Notes under the pieces: model-generated
Database searches by the model: none
The model's input: only the letters and a program-made list of their open reading frames with translations
Told to the model about the DNA's origin: nothing
Made by a program: the position numbers and the translations under genes
Shown: piece after piece, positions 15,933 through 23,485 of the stretch
Position numbering within the stretch: position 1 is the first letter of the stretch
Layout of the letters: each line of letters opens with the position of its first letter
IMG/VR virus record: IMGVR_UViG_3300034072_002214
Location: 1 to 37,906 of that record
Origin: a virus
Direction: 5' to 3' (one strand)
Length of the DNA stretch: 37,906 bases

Positions 15933-16203
15933 TGTTGCCTCTCTGGTACTGGTAACTGTTGCCACGGCTGGCGAATGATTCACTGGCGTTTTGAATGGTG
16001 TTGCCGCCAATGAATGTGCCCACGGTGCCAATAATTAAAAATTTGTAGGTTTCCTGGTCGATGTAGCCAAACACCAACAACAGGGTGTTCACCACACAGC
16101 AGCCAAGCGAGAGCAAAAAGCGTGTGCCCCCGTAGCGGCTAAAAATGTGTGGCTCATTCAAAATCAGTGCTCTCAAAAAGCGTGTAAGTGAAATGCGGCC
16201 CAT
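15913..16203 (-). CDS. holin-like membrane protein
   Basis: 96-aa protein with two membrane segments at about 26-47 and 54-70, a basic N-terminus, and a hydrophilic C-terminus rich in Gln, Asn and Arg. This is the size and topology of a two-TM phage holin. The ATG at 16203 lies 50 bases inside the preceding candidate endolysin gene, an overlap common in lysis cassettes. It lies between a cell-wall enzyme candidate and the spanin pair, which supports the holin call. Confidence 0.68.
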   Translation of the reverse strand: MGRISLTRFLRALILNEPHIFSRYGGTRFLLSLGCCVVNTLLLVFGYIDQETYKFLIIGTVGTFIGGNTIQNASESFASRGNSYQYQRGNNDQRQY

Positions 16204-16753
16204 ACAGGTGGGCGGCATAGCGAGCAAGGCGCATCAGCTCATCAAAATCACGGCTGTCTGCAATCACTTGGCACCCGGCGCTCCACTTGTCCACTTGGTT
16301 GCTTTTGCCATCGGCACGCGCACGGTGGCAATTCAGGCCAATTAATTCGCGGTGGCCAATGCGGGCGTTTAAATCCAACTTCGCATCGCGGTTGTTATCG
16401 CGAATCACCACCGTGGGTGTGCGTTGCACCAGTGCCTCGTATTTGCCCTGGTGCAAACCAATCTTCCACAGTGCTGGGTATTGCTCTGGGGGCAAAATGG
16501 CAGTGCCTTGCACATTGGCGGGGTTCAGGCGGTAAAAGGTGCCGGGGTCTGTGGTGCAGGCAAATACGCGCAACACTGGCTGGCCTTCATCGGTAAACGC
16601 CACACAAAACAAATCGTTAAACGTGTTGGCCTGCACATCGCGCATATTGCGAATGCCCACCAAATTTAAATTGAAGTCGCCTTCAAAAAATTGGTAACCC
16701 TTAGCGCGGCAAATTTGCTTAATGGCTTCATAGCTCAAGTGTTGCAGTTGCAT
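16154..16753 (-). CDS. candidate endolysin with H...S-x-G-C motif
   Basis: 199-aa protein in the endolysin position of the lysis cassette. Near residues 139-163 it has G-L-N-C-H-R-A, then V-D-K-W-S-A-G-C-Q-V-I. A conserved His (143) followed by S-x-G-C (Cys 161) resembles the catalytic arrangement of L,D-transpeptidase-fold enzymes, which also occurs in some phage lysins. Earlier in-frame starts are ignored because the ATG at 16753 overlaps the previous stop (TAATG) and has AAGGG 7 bases upstream. Activity is inferred. Confidence 0.62.
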   Translation of the reverse strand: MQLQHLSYEAIKQICRAKGYQFFEGDFNLNLVGIRNMRDVQANTFNDLFCVAFTDEGQPVLRVFACTTDPGTFYRLNPANVQGTAILPPEQYPALWKIGLHQGKYEALVQRTPTVVIRDNNRDAKLDLNARIGHRELIGLNCHRARADGKSNQVDKWSAGCQVIADSRDFDELMRLARYAAHLYGPHFTYTLFESTDFE

Positions 16754-16986
16754 TACCCAACCCTTTGTGACTTTTGGAACAATTCGCGCTGGTGAAAACC
16801 TTCGCACTCTGTACAACGCTCCACACCGCCTAACGCTTGCCTTGCCTGTTCAATTTCAACGTCACAATCCGTGCAGTGCGTAAGGCTTTTGATGTGGAAG
16901 CGGTTTTGCTTTAACTGGTATTGCAGTGCCGTGTGGTTTAACGCGGCCTGCAGGTCTACCGCGTTATCCAAAAAATCCGCTGCCAT
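16753..16986 (-). CDS. DksA/TraR-type zinc-finger protein
   Basis: 77-aa protein with a C4 zinc finger: C38-x2-C41 and C58-x2-C61, followed by a basic helix (G-F-H-Q-R-E). This is the TraR/DksA family found in P2-like phages between tail and lysis genes. TraR-type proteins bind RNA polymerase in the secondary channel and mimic ppGpp/DksA effects. The start overlaps the tail tube stop (TAATG). Confidence 0.85.
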   Translation of the reverse strand: MAADFLDNAVDLQAALNHTALQYQLKQNRFHIKSLTHCTDCDVEIEQARQALGGVERCTECEGFHQRELFQKSQRVG

Positions 16987-17438
16987 TAGCGGATGTTTTC
17001 AGTGGATTTACGGGAGAGATACGGCACACCGTTAATGCGTACAAAGTCTGGGCTGGTTACATCAAACGGGATTTTGTGTTTTGCTTTTTCACCGCCCTTT
17101 GCATCGATGTTGAGCAAGTCACTAATGCGCAGTGAACAACCAAACATTTCAATGTTTAGTGCTTCATCGTCCACATCGGCATTGGTCACAATGTCAAAAT
17201 CGTCCAACTCCTCAAAACTGCCGGCTTTTCTGGCGGCATCAATAATTAAATTGAAGTTTTGGGTATCCACTTCAATTTCACCGGAACAACTCACCTCGCC
17301 TGCAACTTTTCCGTTTGGTACGCCTTTGGTTTTTGAAACGCCTTTTGCGTCATCAATGCTGGCGCTCATGGTTTCCACGTGAATCATTAAGTCGCCAACC
17401 ATCACATCAAAATCGCGGCCGCCAATTCGCTTACCCAT
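16986..17438 (-). CDS. tail tube protein (DUF2597-like)
   Basis: 150-aa protein starting at an ATG with GGAG 8 bases upstream; a longer frame would run into the tRNA gene. It begins G-K-R-I-G-G-R-D-F-D-V and contains I-H-V-E-T-M-S-A-S-I-D-D and G-E-V-S-C-S-G-E-I-E-V-D, the pattern of the DUF2597 tube proteins of contractile phages. It follows the sheath gene, with the tRNA between them. Confidence 0.8.
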   Translation of the reverse strand: MGKRIGGRDFDVMVGDLMIHVETMSASIDDAKGVSKTKGVPNGKVAGEVSCSGEIEVDTQNFNLIIDAARKAGSFEELDDFDIVTNADVDDEALNIEMFGCSLRISDLLNIDAKGGEKAKHKIPFDVTSPDFVRINGVPYLSRKSTENIR

Positions 17439-17466
17439 GTTTGTTACTCCAAAAATAACTTTGTTT

Positions 17467-17542
17467 GGCTGGCTAGGAGTGAGTCGAACACTCAACCTCT
17501 GGTTTTGGAGACCAGCGCTCTACCAATTGAGCTACTAACCAA
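17467..17542 (-). tRNA. tRNA-Trp (anticodon CCA)
   Basis: Complete 76-nt cloverleaf on the minus strand. Acceptor TGGTTAG pairs with CTAGCCA (7/7 with one G-U); D-stem GCTC/GAGC with loop AATTGGTA; anticodon stem CTGGT/ACCAG with loop CTCCAAA (anticodon CCA). The variable loop is AGGTT, and T-stem GAGTG/CACTC carries loop TTCGACT. Discriminator base G73 fits bacterial tRNA-Trp, and CCA is encoded. It sits between the sheath and tube genes in the same orientation, so it is probably cut from the late tail transcript. Confidence 0.93.
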
Positions 17543-17558
17543 TATTTTTAAAATGGTG

Positions 17559-18671
17559 TTAATCACCCGTGCTGGTTAAATCCAAAATTAAATTAGCGGT
17601 AATGTCCTTGGGGGAATTCCAAGGGCGCACTTTTATGTACACCTCCACCGCGTTTTGACTTGGCCACACAATGGTGATGCTGTCATCCGCGGGCGGGCGA
17701 ATGTCGCCGGGGAATTGCGTACCGGCAAAAACAGTGCCTTTGCTCATTTCACGCAATGGGCGCATGAAGTAGGTTTTATTGGCTGCGGTAGAAATTGAGC
17801 TGTCGTTGAATGAACGGTTTGCCACTTTTTTAATGGCCAGAATGCGCACACGGCGGGCGGCTTTATCCACCACGCGCAGGTTTTCAATTACCTGATAATC
17901 GCCACCGGGTTCATCCAGCATGTTGCAATCACCCCAGAAGGTGCCGGGGTAACCGGTATAACTTTGTGGGCAGGAAAGTCGGTTTGCGTCCAAGGTGGTT
18001 AAAACCGCCGCTGGCAGCGGTACGCCTGCGCTATCCACTGGGGTATCGCCCAGCGCCAGAACGGGGCCGGTTTCTACGCGCATGGGGGAATCCGCAATAC
18101 TTACTGCGCGGTTGCACAGGCGGCCCAGCAATACGCCCAGGTTGTTGCCGTGCAGCTGCGGCACAGCCGCAACACGGTAAGCGCTCACGCCGTTGGGAAT
18201 GGCAGCCTGGGCAGCGGTGTATTGCGCCCAGGTTTGGTCATTGGCATTAATGCCCGGAGTGGCCACCAAAATTCCCACACGGTGCGCGTGTTGGGTGCGC
18301 ACCAGTTCTGCCTTGGTTTGCGCCGCATTTAAATCGGCAGCGGTTTCAGCGGGAGTACACACGCCCACCAATTCCACCTCTATGGTTTGCAGTGCCAGGT
18401 CCAGCGCTTCGCGCCAGTCGTCATCAGCAGCAATGGGGGCGGCATAGGCTTGCCAATTCTCACCACCGTTTATTTGGGCGGCTGTTACTTGGGTTTTTAA
18501 ATCGCTGGCGGCGGCACCCAGCAATACATTCAAATCGCTCTGTGAGTTCAGTGAAATTACTTCGCCCACACCGGTGGCACACACACCAATAAAAAGCGCT
18601 TTGCGTTCTACCTCGGGAAAATTGCCCTGCCCTAAGTTCAGGTTATTTACGGTTACCTTGCCCTGTGCCAT
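17559..18671 (-). CDS. tail sheath protein (DUF2586-like)
   Basis: 370-aa contractile sheath subunit. The N-terminus (V-T-V-N-N-L-N-L-G-Q-G) and the C-terminal half (F-M-R-P-L-R-E-M-S-K-G-T-V-F-A-G-T-Q-F-P-G-D) fit the DUF2586 sheath family of P2/VHML-like phages. The position before the tube gene is also that of FI. AGGGTG lies 7 bases before the ATG. Confidence 0.85.
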   Translation of the reverse strand: MAQGKVTVNNLNLGQGNFPEVERKALFIGVCATGVGEVISLNSQSDLNVLLGAAASDLKTQVTAAQINGGENWQAYAAPIAADDDWREALDLALQTIEVELVGVCTPAETAADLNAAQTKAELVRTQHAHRVGILVATPGINANDQTWAQYTAAQAAIPNGVSAYRVAAVPQLHGNNLGVLLGRLCNRAVSIADSPMRVETGPVLALGDTPVDSAGVPLPAAVLTTLDANRLSCPQSYTGYPGTFWGDCNMLDEPGGDYQVIENLRVVDKAARRVRILAIKKVANRSFNDSSISTAANKTYFMRPLREMSKGTVFAGTQFPGDIRPPADDSITIVWPSQNAVEVYIKVRPWNSPKDITANLILDLTSTGD

Positions 18672-18673
18672 AG

Positions 18674-19321
18674 CTACACCCTTGAGTGAATTGTGTTTTC
18701 AAAAATTTTGTCTACAAACTTGGTTACTTGCGTTTGCGTTGCACCTAAAAACGTTCGCGCTGGTACGCTGGTAATCCACGCTTTTTTTGGCGTTTCTTCG
18801 CGCAGGATTGTTAAAATCAACCCTGCTTGTTTTTGCTTTAAATTTTCCTGAATCCATTTAAGCGATGGCTTGCGCCATTTCTTACTGCCCTTCACGCGAA
18901 TTTTGTAACCTTCATCGCGCAGTGCCTTGGCTTGTTTTTTTGTTGCCGGGTCTTCGTAGTGCGCTCGCGCTCCACGCTCTTGAGCCATTTTTGCGGCAGT
19001 CATTACCTGCGTAACGCCTTCATGCTGCTGATAGGCAACATGGCCTTTAAACCCTACTTCCACAAAATCCGGCGTTGTGAAATTTGCTGCTACCTGCCGG
19101 CTCAAATGCCGCAACAATTTACGGTCATTCCCGCGCTTACGTGGCACCCAGGGGCGGCCCTCTACATCACGTTGGGCGCGCAAATTGCGAATGCTTTGCC
19201 GCTTAATTTCACGGCCAATGCCGCCCAATAATTGCCGCCGTTTCCGTGGTGGTAGTTGCATGGCCTCCAGTCGCTTTTGCGCACTTAGGTTGCCAAACAC
19301 ATCAAACTTAATTGCGCTCAT
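18674..19321 (-). CDS. S: tail completion protein GpS
   Basis: 215-aa basic protein of the phage virion morphogenesis / P2 GpS family: R-K-R-R-Q-L-L-G-G-I-G-R-E-I near residue 30, then R-P-W-V-P-R-K-R, and a C-terminal P-A-R-T-F-L-G segment. It helps join tail to head. It overlaps GpR by 14 bases, as in P2. Confidence 0.87.
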   Translation of the reverse strand: MSAIKFDVFGNLSAQKRLEAMQLPPRKRRQLLGGIGREIKRQSIRNLRAQRDVEGRPWVPRKRGNDRKLLRHLSRQVAANFTTPDFVEVGFKGHVAYQQHEGVTQVMTAAKMAQERGARAHYEDPATKKQAKALRDEGYKIRVKGSKKWRKPSLKWIQENLKQKQAGLILTILREETPKKAWITSVPARTFLGATQTQVTKFVDKIFENTIHSRV

Positions 19322-19793
19322 AGGGTTTATCCGTTGGGCGCTCTTGGGTGTCGCCTACCCCCACTTTGTTTGCATCGCTAATCACTGCTGGGGCTACGCT
19401 GTAGCGGTTGCCATTGAATAAAATCGGGCCGTTATCGTCTGGCACTACGGTTATGCCTTCGTCAAACGTCACCTTTATTTCCAAATCAACCGTGAAGTCA
19501 TCCAGCGGTGTTACATCCACCTCGGGTGGAGGCAAATCCAAATCATCGCGATTGCAGTCGTTCTCCATTAGCCACACGCACAACAGCGCTAAAAACAAAT
19601 CGGCATCTTGCGAATAGCGCTCTACTGAGAACACTGCGTCATATTTAAACCGGCACAGCAACAAACCATTACCAATGCGTTTACTGGCTGGCTCGCTGGT
19701 GCCGTTTTCCATCCAGTAATCCAGCTGCTCAGCACCAAACAAATTTTGCTGCAACAGGAAACTGGCCAGCGCTTGCATTTTTGCGAGAGCCAT
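19308..19793 (-). CDS. R: tail completion protein GpR
   Basis: 161-aa protein of the P2 GpR family. Characteristic segments are E-N-G-T-S-E-P-A (about 29-36), the Y-D-A-V-F-S-V-E-R-Y-S-Q-D-A-D-L-F-L-A-L-L-C-V-W-L core (about 52-76), and an acidic C-terminal half with D-L-E-I-K-V-T-F-D-E. It lies between GpL and GpS exactly as in P2. Confidence 0.85.
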   Translation of the reverse strand: MALAKMQALASFLLQQNLFGAEQLDYWMENGTSEPASKRIGNGLLLCRFKYDAVFSVERYSQDADLFLALLCVWLMENDCNRDDLDLPPPEVDVTPLDDFTVDLEIKVTFDEGITVVPDDNGPILFNGNRYSVAPAVISDANKVGVGDTQERPTDKPYERN

Positions 19794-20258
19794 TTACAGC
19801 AGCTCCACACTGACGTTTTCAGTAACACCCATGAGGCGGCGAATAGCGCGGCCAGACTGGGCTAAAAAATATTGGTAAGTGTCCTCACCTTCTTTGGCTA
19901 AATTCTCGGCCTGCTCGCGGCGGTTCATGGTGGCAAATGCCATTAGCAACAACCCCACAGCGCGGCAAAAAACAGCGCGCTTGTATTGCTCAACTTTTGC
20001 CAATTCTTCACCAATGGCAGCGGCATCTACTTGCTCCAGCATGGTGAAGCCCTGCAAATTCCATTGTGCTTTTTTAACCACCAGCTGCTCATTGCAATCG
20101 CTAATGGCTAACCGGGTGTGGTGTTCAATCACGTCCTGCTTGTACTCAGTAGGCACACGGTAAAAGCGCTGCAACTCGCCCAGTTTTATATCCGGGTAAA
20201 AACCATCGTTGGTTATTTCCGTATTCAAATAAGTGTCTGGCTTGCCGGTGAAACTCAA
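19794..20258 (-). CDS. L: head completion protein GpL
   Basis: 154-aa P2 GpL-family protein that completes the capsid vertex after packaging. Typical features are the early D-G-F-Y-P-D-I-K-L-G-E-L-Q segment, R-L-A-I-S-D-C-N, and E-Q-Y-K-R-A-V-F-C-R-A. It overlaps the small upstream gene by 4 bases (ATGA). Confidence 0.87.
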   Translation of the reverse strand: MSFTGKPDTYLNTEITNDGFYPDIKLGELQRFYRVPTEYKQDVIEHHTRLAISDCNEQLVVKKAQWNLQGFTMLEQVDAAAIGEELAKVEQYKRAVFCRAVGLLLMAFATMNRREQAENLAKEGEDTYQYFLAQSGRAIRRLMGVTENVSVELL

Positions 20259-20455
20259 AATGGGCGCTCCACTTCAGTAACAACAACATCAACGCGTTGT
20301 GCTGTGGCGCGATGCTCCAACACATGGAAGGTGCCGCCGTTTACACGTGCTAATCGTTCGGCCTCATTTACTGCAGACTGATATGTGCTGTGTTTGTAAC
20401 TCGGGCTAGTGCCTTCTCGCCAAACAATCCAAAATTGCGGGTTATCAAAAGCCAT
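20255..20455 (-). CDS. small hypothetical protein between terminase small subunit and GpL
   Basis: 66-aa protein starting F-D-N-P-Q-F-W-I-V-W-R-E-G and containing the helix S-A-V-N-E-A-E-R-L-A-R. This W-x-V-W...A-x-x-E-A-x-R-L-A pattern is common in small proteins that pair a strand-turn-helix with an unknown ligand. The ATG at 20455 with AGGA upstream is preferred over a 17-residue extension. Function unknown. Confidence 0.6.
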   Translation of the reverse strand: MAFDNPQFWIVWREGTSPSYKHSTYQSAVNEAERLARVNGGTFHVLEHRATAQRVDVVVTEVERPF

Positions 20456-20554
20456 AATTTTTAGTCCTATAGACACCGCGCAAAAACGGGACAACCGATA
20501 AAACACACTGCGTTTATTGGCTCCCGTTTGCGGGTGCTCTCGGGGAGAGACGGT

Positions 20555-21265
20555 TTAGGCCTTGCCTAATTTCTGTTGCACTTTTTGCAGTGCGGTTTTA
20601 ACGCCGTGTTTCTCGGGGTTAACTTCCACGCACTTCAAGTAGAACTTTTCGGCCTTTTCAAATTGCTGTTCAACTTCGGCAAATTGCGCAACCAGTTTGT
20701 AAATTTTGTTCAAGGCAATGGGGTGCGTTACTAACCACTGTTTGCTTTCCACACGCTCCAGCACTTGGGTTAAAAATGGTTCTGCGCTGTGCCCTGCTTT
20801 AAGCTGGCGCTGTGCCCAGTCGTGTATGCCCTCAGCAATAAAAGTATCCAGTGTGCTGCTGGTGAAATTGCTGGGCAGTTTTTGTTGCTGCAACATCGCC
20901 AAATCTGAAAACTCAATGCAGGTATCAATCTGCTCAACATCCAGCAACCAAATACAAAACCACACCAGCGGCTCAAACGGGTGATTAGCGCCGCTCTCTT
21001 TGTACTGGGTGATGTAGGGCGTCCACTTGGGAATTAATTGCTCCTTTTTCAGGGCGATTTTTTTCTGCACATCGGTGAGCGCGTGAAGCGCGGCTAAATC
21101 CTGCTGCATAGACATTTGCAGTATTTCAACCGGTGCGTTTTGGTCTGGAATGAAATTAACGTTTGCGGCGCTTTGGCCTTCTGCAATTGCAGTGGCTTGC
21201 GCGCTTAATTGCGCGGCAGCAATGCGGGCTTTGCATTCCGCTTGGTGGCGTTTAGCGAGTGACAT
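20555..21265 (-). CDS. M: terminase small/endonuclease subunit GpM
   Basis: 236-aa GpM-family terminase subunit that cuts cos DNA. Family features are the M-S-L-A-K-R-H start, the L-x-x-D-L-A-A-L-H region, P-K-W-x-P-Y-I (about 89-96) and the W-x-L-D-V-x-Q-I segment. The C-terminal 60 residues form TPR-like helices. GGGG upstream of the ATG. It follows the capsid gene after an intrinsic terminator. Confidence 0.88.
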   Translation of the reverse strand: MSLAKRHQAECKARIAAAQLSAQATAIAEGQSAANVNFIPDQNAPVEILQMSMQQDLAALHALTDVQKKIALKKEQLIPKWTPYITQYKESGANHPFEPLVWFCIWLLDVEQIDTCIEFSDLAMLQQQKLPSNFTSSTLDTFIAEGIHDWAQRQLKAGHSAEPFLTQVLERVESKQWLVTHPIALNKIYKLVAQFAEVEQQFEKAEKFYLKCVEVNPEKHGVKTALQKVQQKLGKA

Positions 21266-21285
21266 AAATTGGTTCCCCGAGTTTT

Positions 21286-21310
21286 AAAAAGCCCGCCCCG
21301 GTGGAGCGGG
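21286..21310 (-). terminator. intrinsic terminator between capsid and terminase small subunit genes
   Basis: On the minus strand the stem CCCGCTCC pairs with GGGGCGGG (one G-U) across a short ACC loop and is followed by CTTTTT. It lies 45 bases after the capsid stop and would let most transcripts stop after N, giving an excess of capsid over M, L, R and S. Confidence 0.75.
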
Positions 21311-21354
21311 TAAATCAACGTGACGCATCCATGCGGGCCATGAAAAAAGTGGCG

Positions 21355-22386
21355 TTACACCCAGGCGGCGCCTTCTTTGATTTTGATGTTCTTAAACTCA
21401 AAACCAGCCGCCATTTCTTCGTTCTCCACCACGTAGCCATCGTTTACGCTGGTGTAATCTTCCACGCGGTTGCGCTTGGGGTTGTCGATCACTTGGCGGC
21501 GCACGCTGGTGTCTTGGTAGTACCAGCTCAGGTTGTCGTAGGTGGTGATGAACAGGCCACGGCTGGGGAAGCCGCTTGGCGTGTCTACGGGCAGGCCGCC
21601 ATACATTTTGGTGACCTTCTCGTTAGCGATACGCTCTTTCTCGCTTGGGGTGGCACCCTGGGCTGTGTACAGGGCCGCTTTGTCGGCAGCGAGCAAATCA
21701 GAGCCGATAAACGCAATTAAATCGCCGCGCTCACGGAAAATGGGGTCAAGCATTTGGCGGCAGTCATGCACGGCGGCATCCAAGTTGGGGTAATCGCCAC
21801 CGGCACCAATGCGGATTTGTCCAACAGTCGCGCCCTGCAACATCCAGTGCGAGCCGCCATCGTATTCACGCATCAGCTGGAACCAGCCTTTGTTCACGTC
21901 TTCACCGTTGGGGTTCGCAACTTTGTCGGTCACAGCGGCGGCGCTGGTGCCATACCAGCCGGTGCGAACGCGCGCCATGGCGATAGCCTTGCGCACCCAG
22001 CTGGCGTACAGGTCTTGGAAATTAGGGAACTTGGCCCAGGCATCCACCGTGGCGTATTTGATATAGGTATCAAATTCAGTGGAGTGCAATTCGTAGTCCT
22101 GGCTGCCCAATGCCAACACTTCCTGCGGCACACGGTCGTTTGCATCGGTGTTGGTGCGTTTACCCAACACACCGGCGACAGCGCCAAGAACCTTTTCGCC
22201 TTTCAATTCATCAACGGGGAAGGTGTTGATTTTTTTCAGGAAGGTATCTTCCTCAACAATTTTGCTTTGCAGTGTTTGTGCAACCGTTGGGGTTACGCTG
22301 AATTGTTTTGCAACTGACTCCACACCAAAAGTGGCGGCCATTGCAATACAAAACGCTAAATACTTTTTCTGACTGACTTCATTCAT
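21355..22386 (-). CDS. N: major capsid protein GpN
   Basis: 343-aa P2 GpN-family capsid protein. Typical parts are the F-S-V-T-P-T-V-A-Q-T-L-Q-S-K-I N-terminus and F-L-K-K-I-N. Also typical are the W-A-K-F-P-N-F ... A-M-A-R-V-R-T-G-W-Y-G core (about 110-150) and P-K-R-N-R-V-E-D-Y near the C-terminus. ATG at 22386 is preferred to a TTG nine bases earlier. As in P2, the N-terminal ~25-30 residues are probably removed by the GpO protease. Confidence 0.93.
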   Translation of the reverse strand: MNEVSQKKYLAFCIAMAATFGVESVAKQFSVTPTVAQTLQSKIVEEDTFLKKINTFPVDELKGEKVLGAVAGVLGKRTNTDANDRVPQEVLALGSQDYELHSTEFDTYIKYATVDAWAKFPNFQDLYASWVRKAIAMARVRTGWYGTSAAAVTDKVANPNGEDVNKGWFQLMREYDGGSHWMLQGATVGQIRIGAGGDYPNLDAAVHDCRQMLDPIFRERGDLIAFIGSDLLAADKAALYTAQGATPSEKERIANEKVTKMYGGLPVDTPSGFPSRGLFITTYDNLSWYYQDTSVRRQVIDNPKRNRVEDYTSVNDGYVVENEEMAAGFEFKNIKIKEGAAWV

Positions 22387-22453
22387 TTTTTTCAATCTCT
22401 GAAAAGGGAGTGATTACACTTTGGTAAAAAATTTAATGTGGGGCGATTAGCGA

Positions 22454-23296
22454 TTAACAGATCACGCCGGTATTTGCGCTTGCGTCGTCACCGGCTGGTT
22501 GTGTGCCCGGCACTGGCTCTTTTTGCAAAGAGGCAAAGTCTTCACTCAATTTGGTGAATTTTTCGGAAAGGTCTTTCAGTGCTTTTTCCGCATCGAATTG
22601 TTCGGTAGGTGCTGGCTCAGTTTTTGGCGTTGGTGCTGGCGCGGGAGCCGGTGCTGGTTCCTTCTTGGTGAAATGCCCAATCAGTTCTTCCAACAATGTG
22701 TTGGTTTTGTTTTGTGTTTCGGTCAGTTGATTGAATTGCTCTTTGTCCATTGCGGTGTCCCGGCTTTCGCCTTTGCTGTGTTTTAAAAGTGAGGTGAACT
22801 TTTCCAACAGGCTTGTTTCTTCATCCTGCTCAACAGCGGATGAAAAACTAATTTCGTTGCCTGAGATCCAGAACTTGTCTTTATCTGCACTGAAATTTAA
22901 TTCAGTGGTGCCAACGCTGGCGGGTTCGTCTGTGGCGGCCATTCCGCCCAGGTAAAACTTACCGGTGCCCCGGAAGTTTTTAAGTACTTCAATTGAGCTA
23001 TGGGTGTACTTGCCACGGCGGTTGGCATAGACAAGATCATCGGACGGGGCGAGAATCGCCATGAGGTGAATTTCACCTTTTAATGCGGGGTCTGTGGCTG
23101 GCTCCACTTTTAAATCAGTCACCTTGCCCTGGGCGCCAAACCAGCGCTCATGGTCTGGCCAGATTTTTGCGGAATAAACCGATTCTTTGTAAGTTTCTGC
23201 CATGTCCTGCAGCCACACTTTTTCAATGACGCGGCCATCCACAGTGGCACCACTGGTGGCAATAATTACCCAATCGGTTTTTAAATGTTTTGCCAT
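22454..23296 (-). CDS. O: capsid scaffolding protein and protease GpO
   Basis: 280-aa P2 GpO-type protein: an N-terminal serine protease joined to a C-terminal scaffold. Residues corresponding to the P2 triad Asp19/His48/Ser107 are D20 (T-V-D-G-R-V), H49 (P-D-H-E-R-W) and S101 (H-S-S-I-E-V). A Pro/Ala repeat (about 214-230) separates the protease from a coiled-coil scaffold with N-x-L-L-E-E-L. It is transcribed away from the terminase gene. Confidence 0.92.
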   Translation of the reverse strand: MAKHLKTDWVIIATSGATVDGRVIEKVWLQDMAETYKESVYSAKIWPDHERWFGAQGKVTDLKVEPATDPALKGEIHLMAILAPSDDLVYANRRGKYTHSSIEVLKNFRGTGKFYLGGMAATDEPASVGTTELNFSADKDKFWISGNEISFSSAVEQDEETSLLEKFTSLLKHSKGESRDTAMDKEQFNQLTETQNKTNTLLEELIGHFTKKEPAPAPAPAPTPKTEPAPTEQFDAEKALKDLSEKFTKLSEDFASLQKEPVPGTQPAGDDASANTGVIC

Positions 23297-23485
23297 GCAA
23301 TCAACATCCAGTGAATTAAAAATAAATAATTTATTCCGTGCTTATTCAGCGAGTGATTGCAGAATATTGGTGTTTTGAACTAGGTACAAAGCCAACAGGT
23401 TCGATTAATTTCTAAAAGTTTCATTTAGAAATTTGTAAAACTTTCCCGCATCTTTAATTTGCATTCAGCGCTTTACACTGCCGCT
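23297..23485. promoter_or_regulatory. divergent late promoter region with Ogr box (23371-23388)
   Basis: 189-bp gap between divergently transcribed O and P. TGT (23371-23373) and ACA (23386-23388) are separated by exactly 12 bases, the dyad recognised by P2 Ogr/P4 Delta, with further flanking symmetry (TTGG...CCAA). The Ogr homologue is encoded at 26387-26632. The box would sit near -55 of either promoter. I see no second perfect copy here and no good -35 elements, which is expected for activator-dependent late promoters. Confidence 0.65.

Noticed and set aside
17439-17495. 19-codon extension of the tail tube gene
   Set aside because: It overlaps the 3' end of the tRNA-Trp, and the downstream ATG has GGAG at the right distance.
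17467-17542. tRNA-Trp as the integration site (att) of this prophage
   Set aside because: It lies in the middle of the structural operon, more than 20 kb from the integrase; att sites are expected beyond the window ends.
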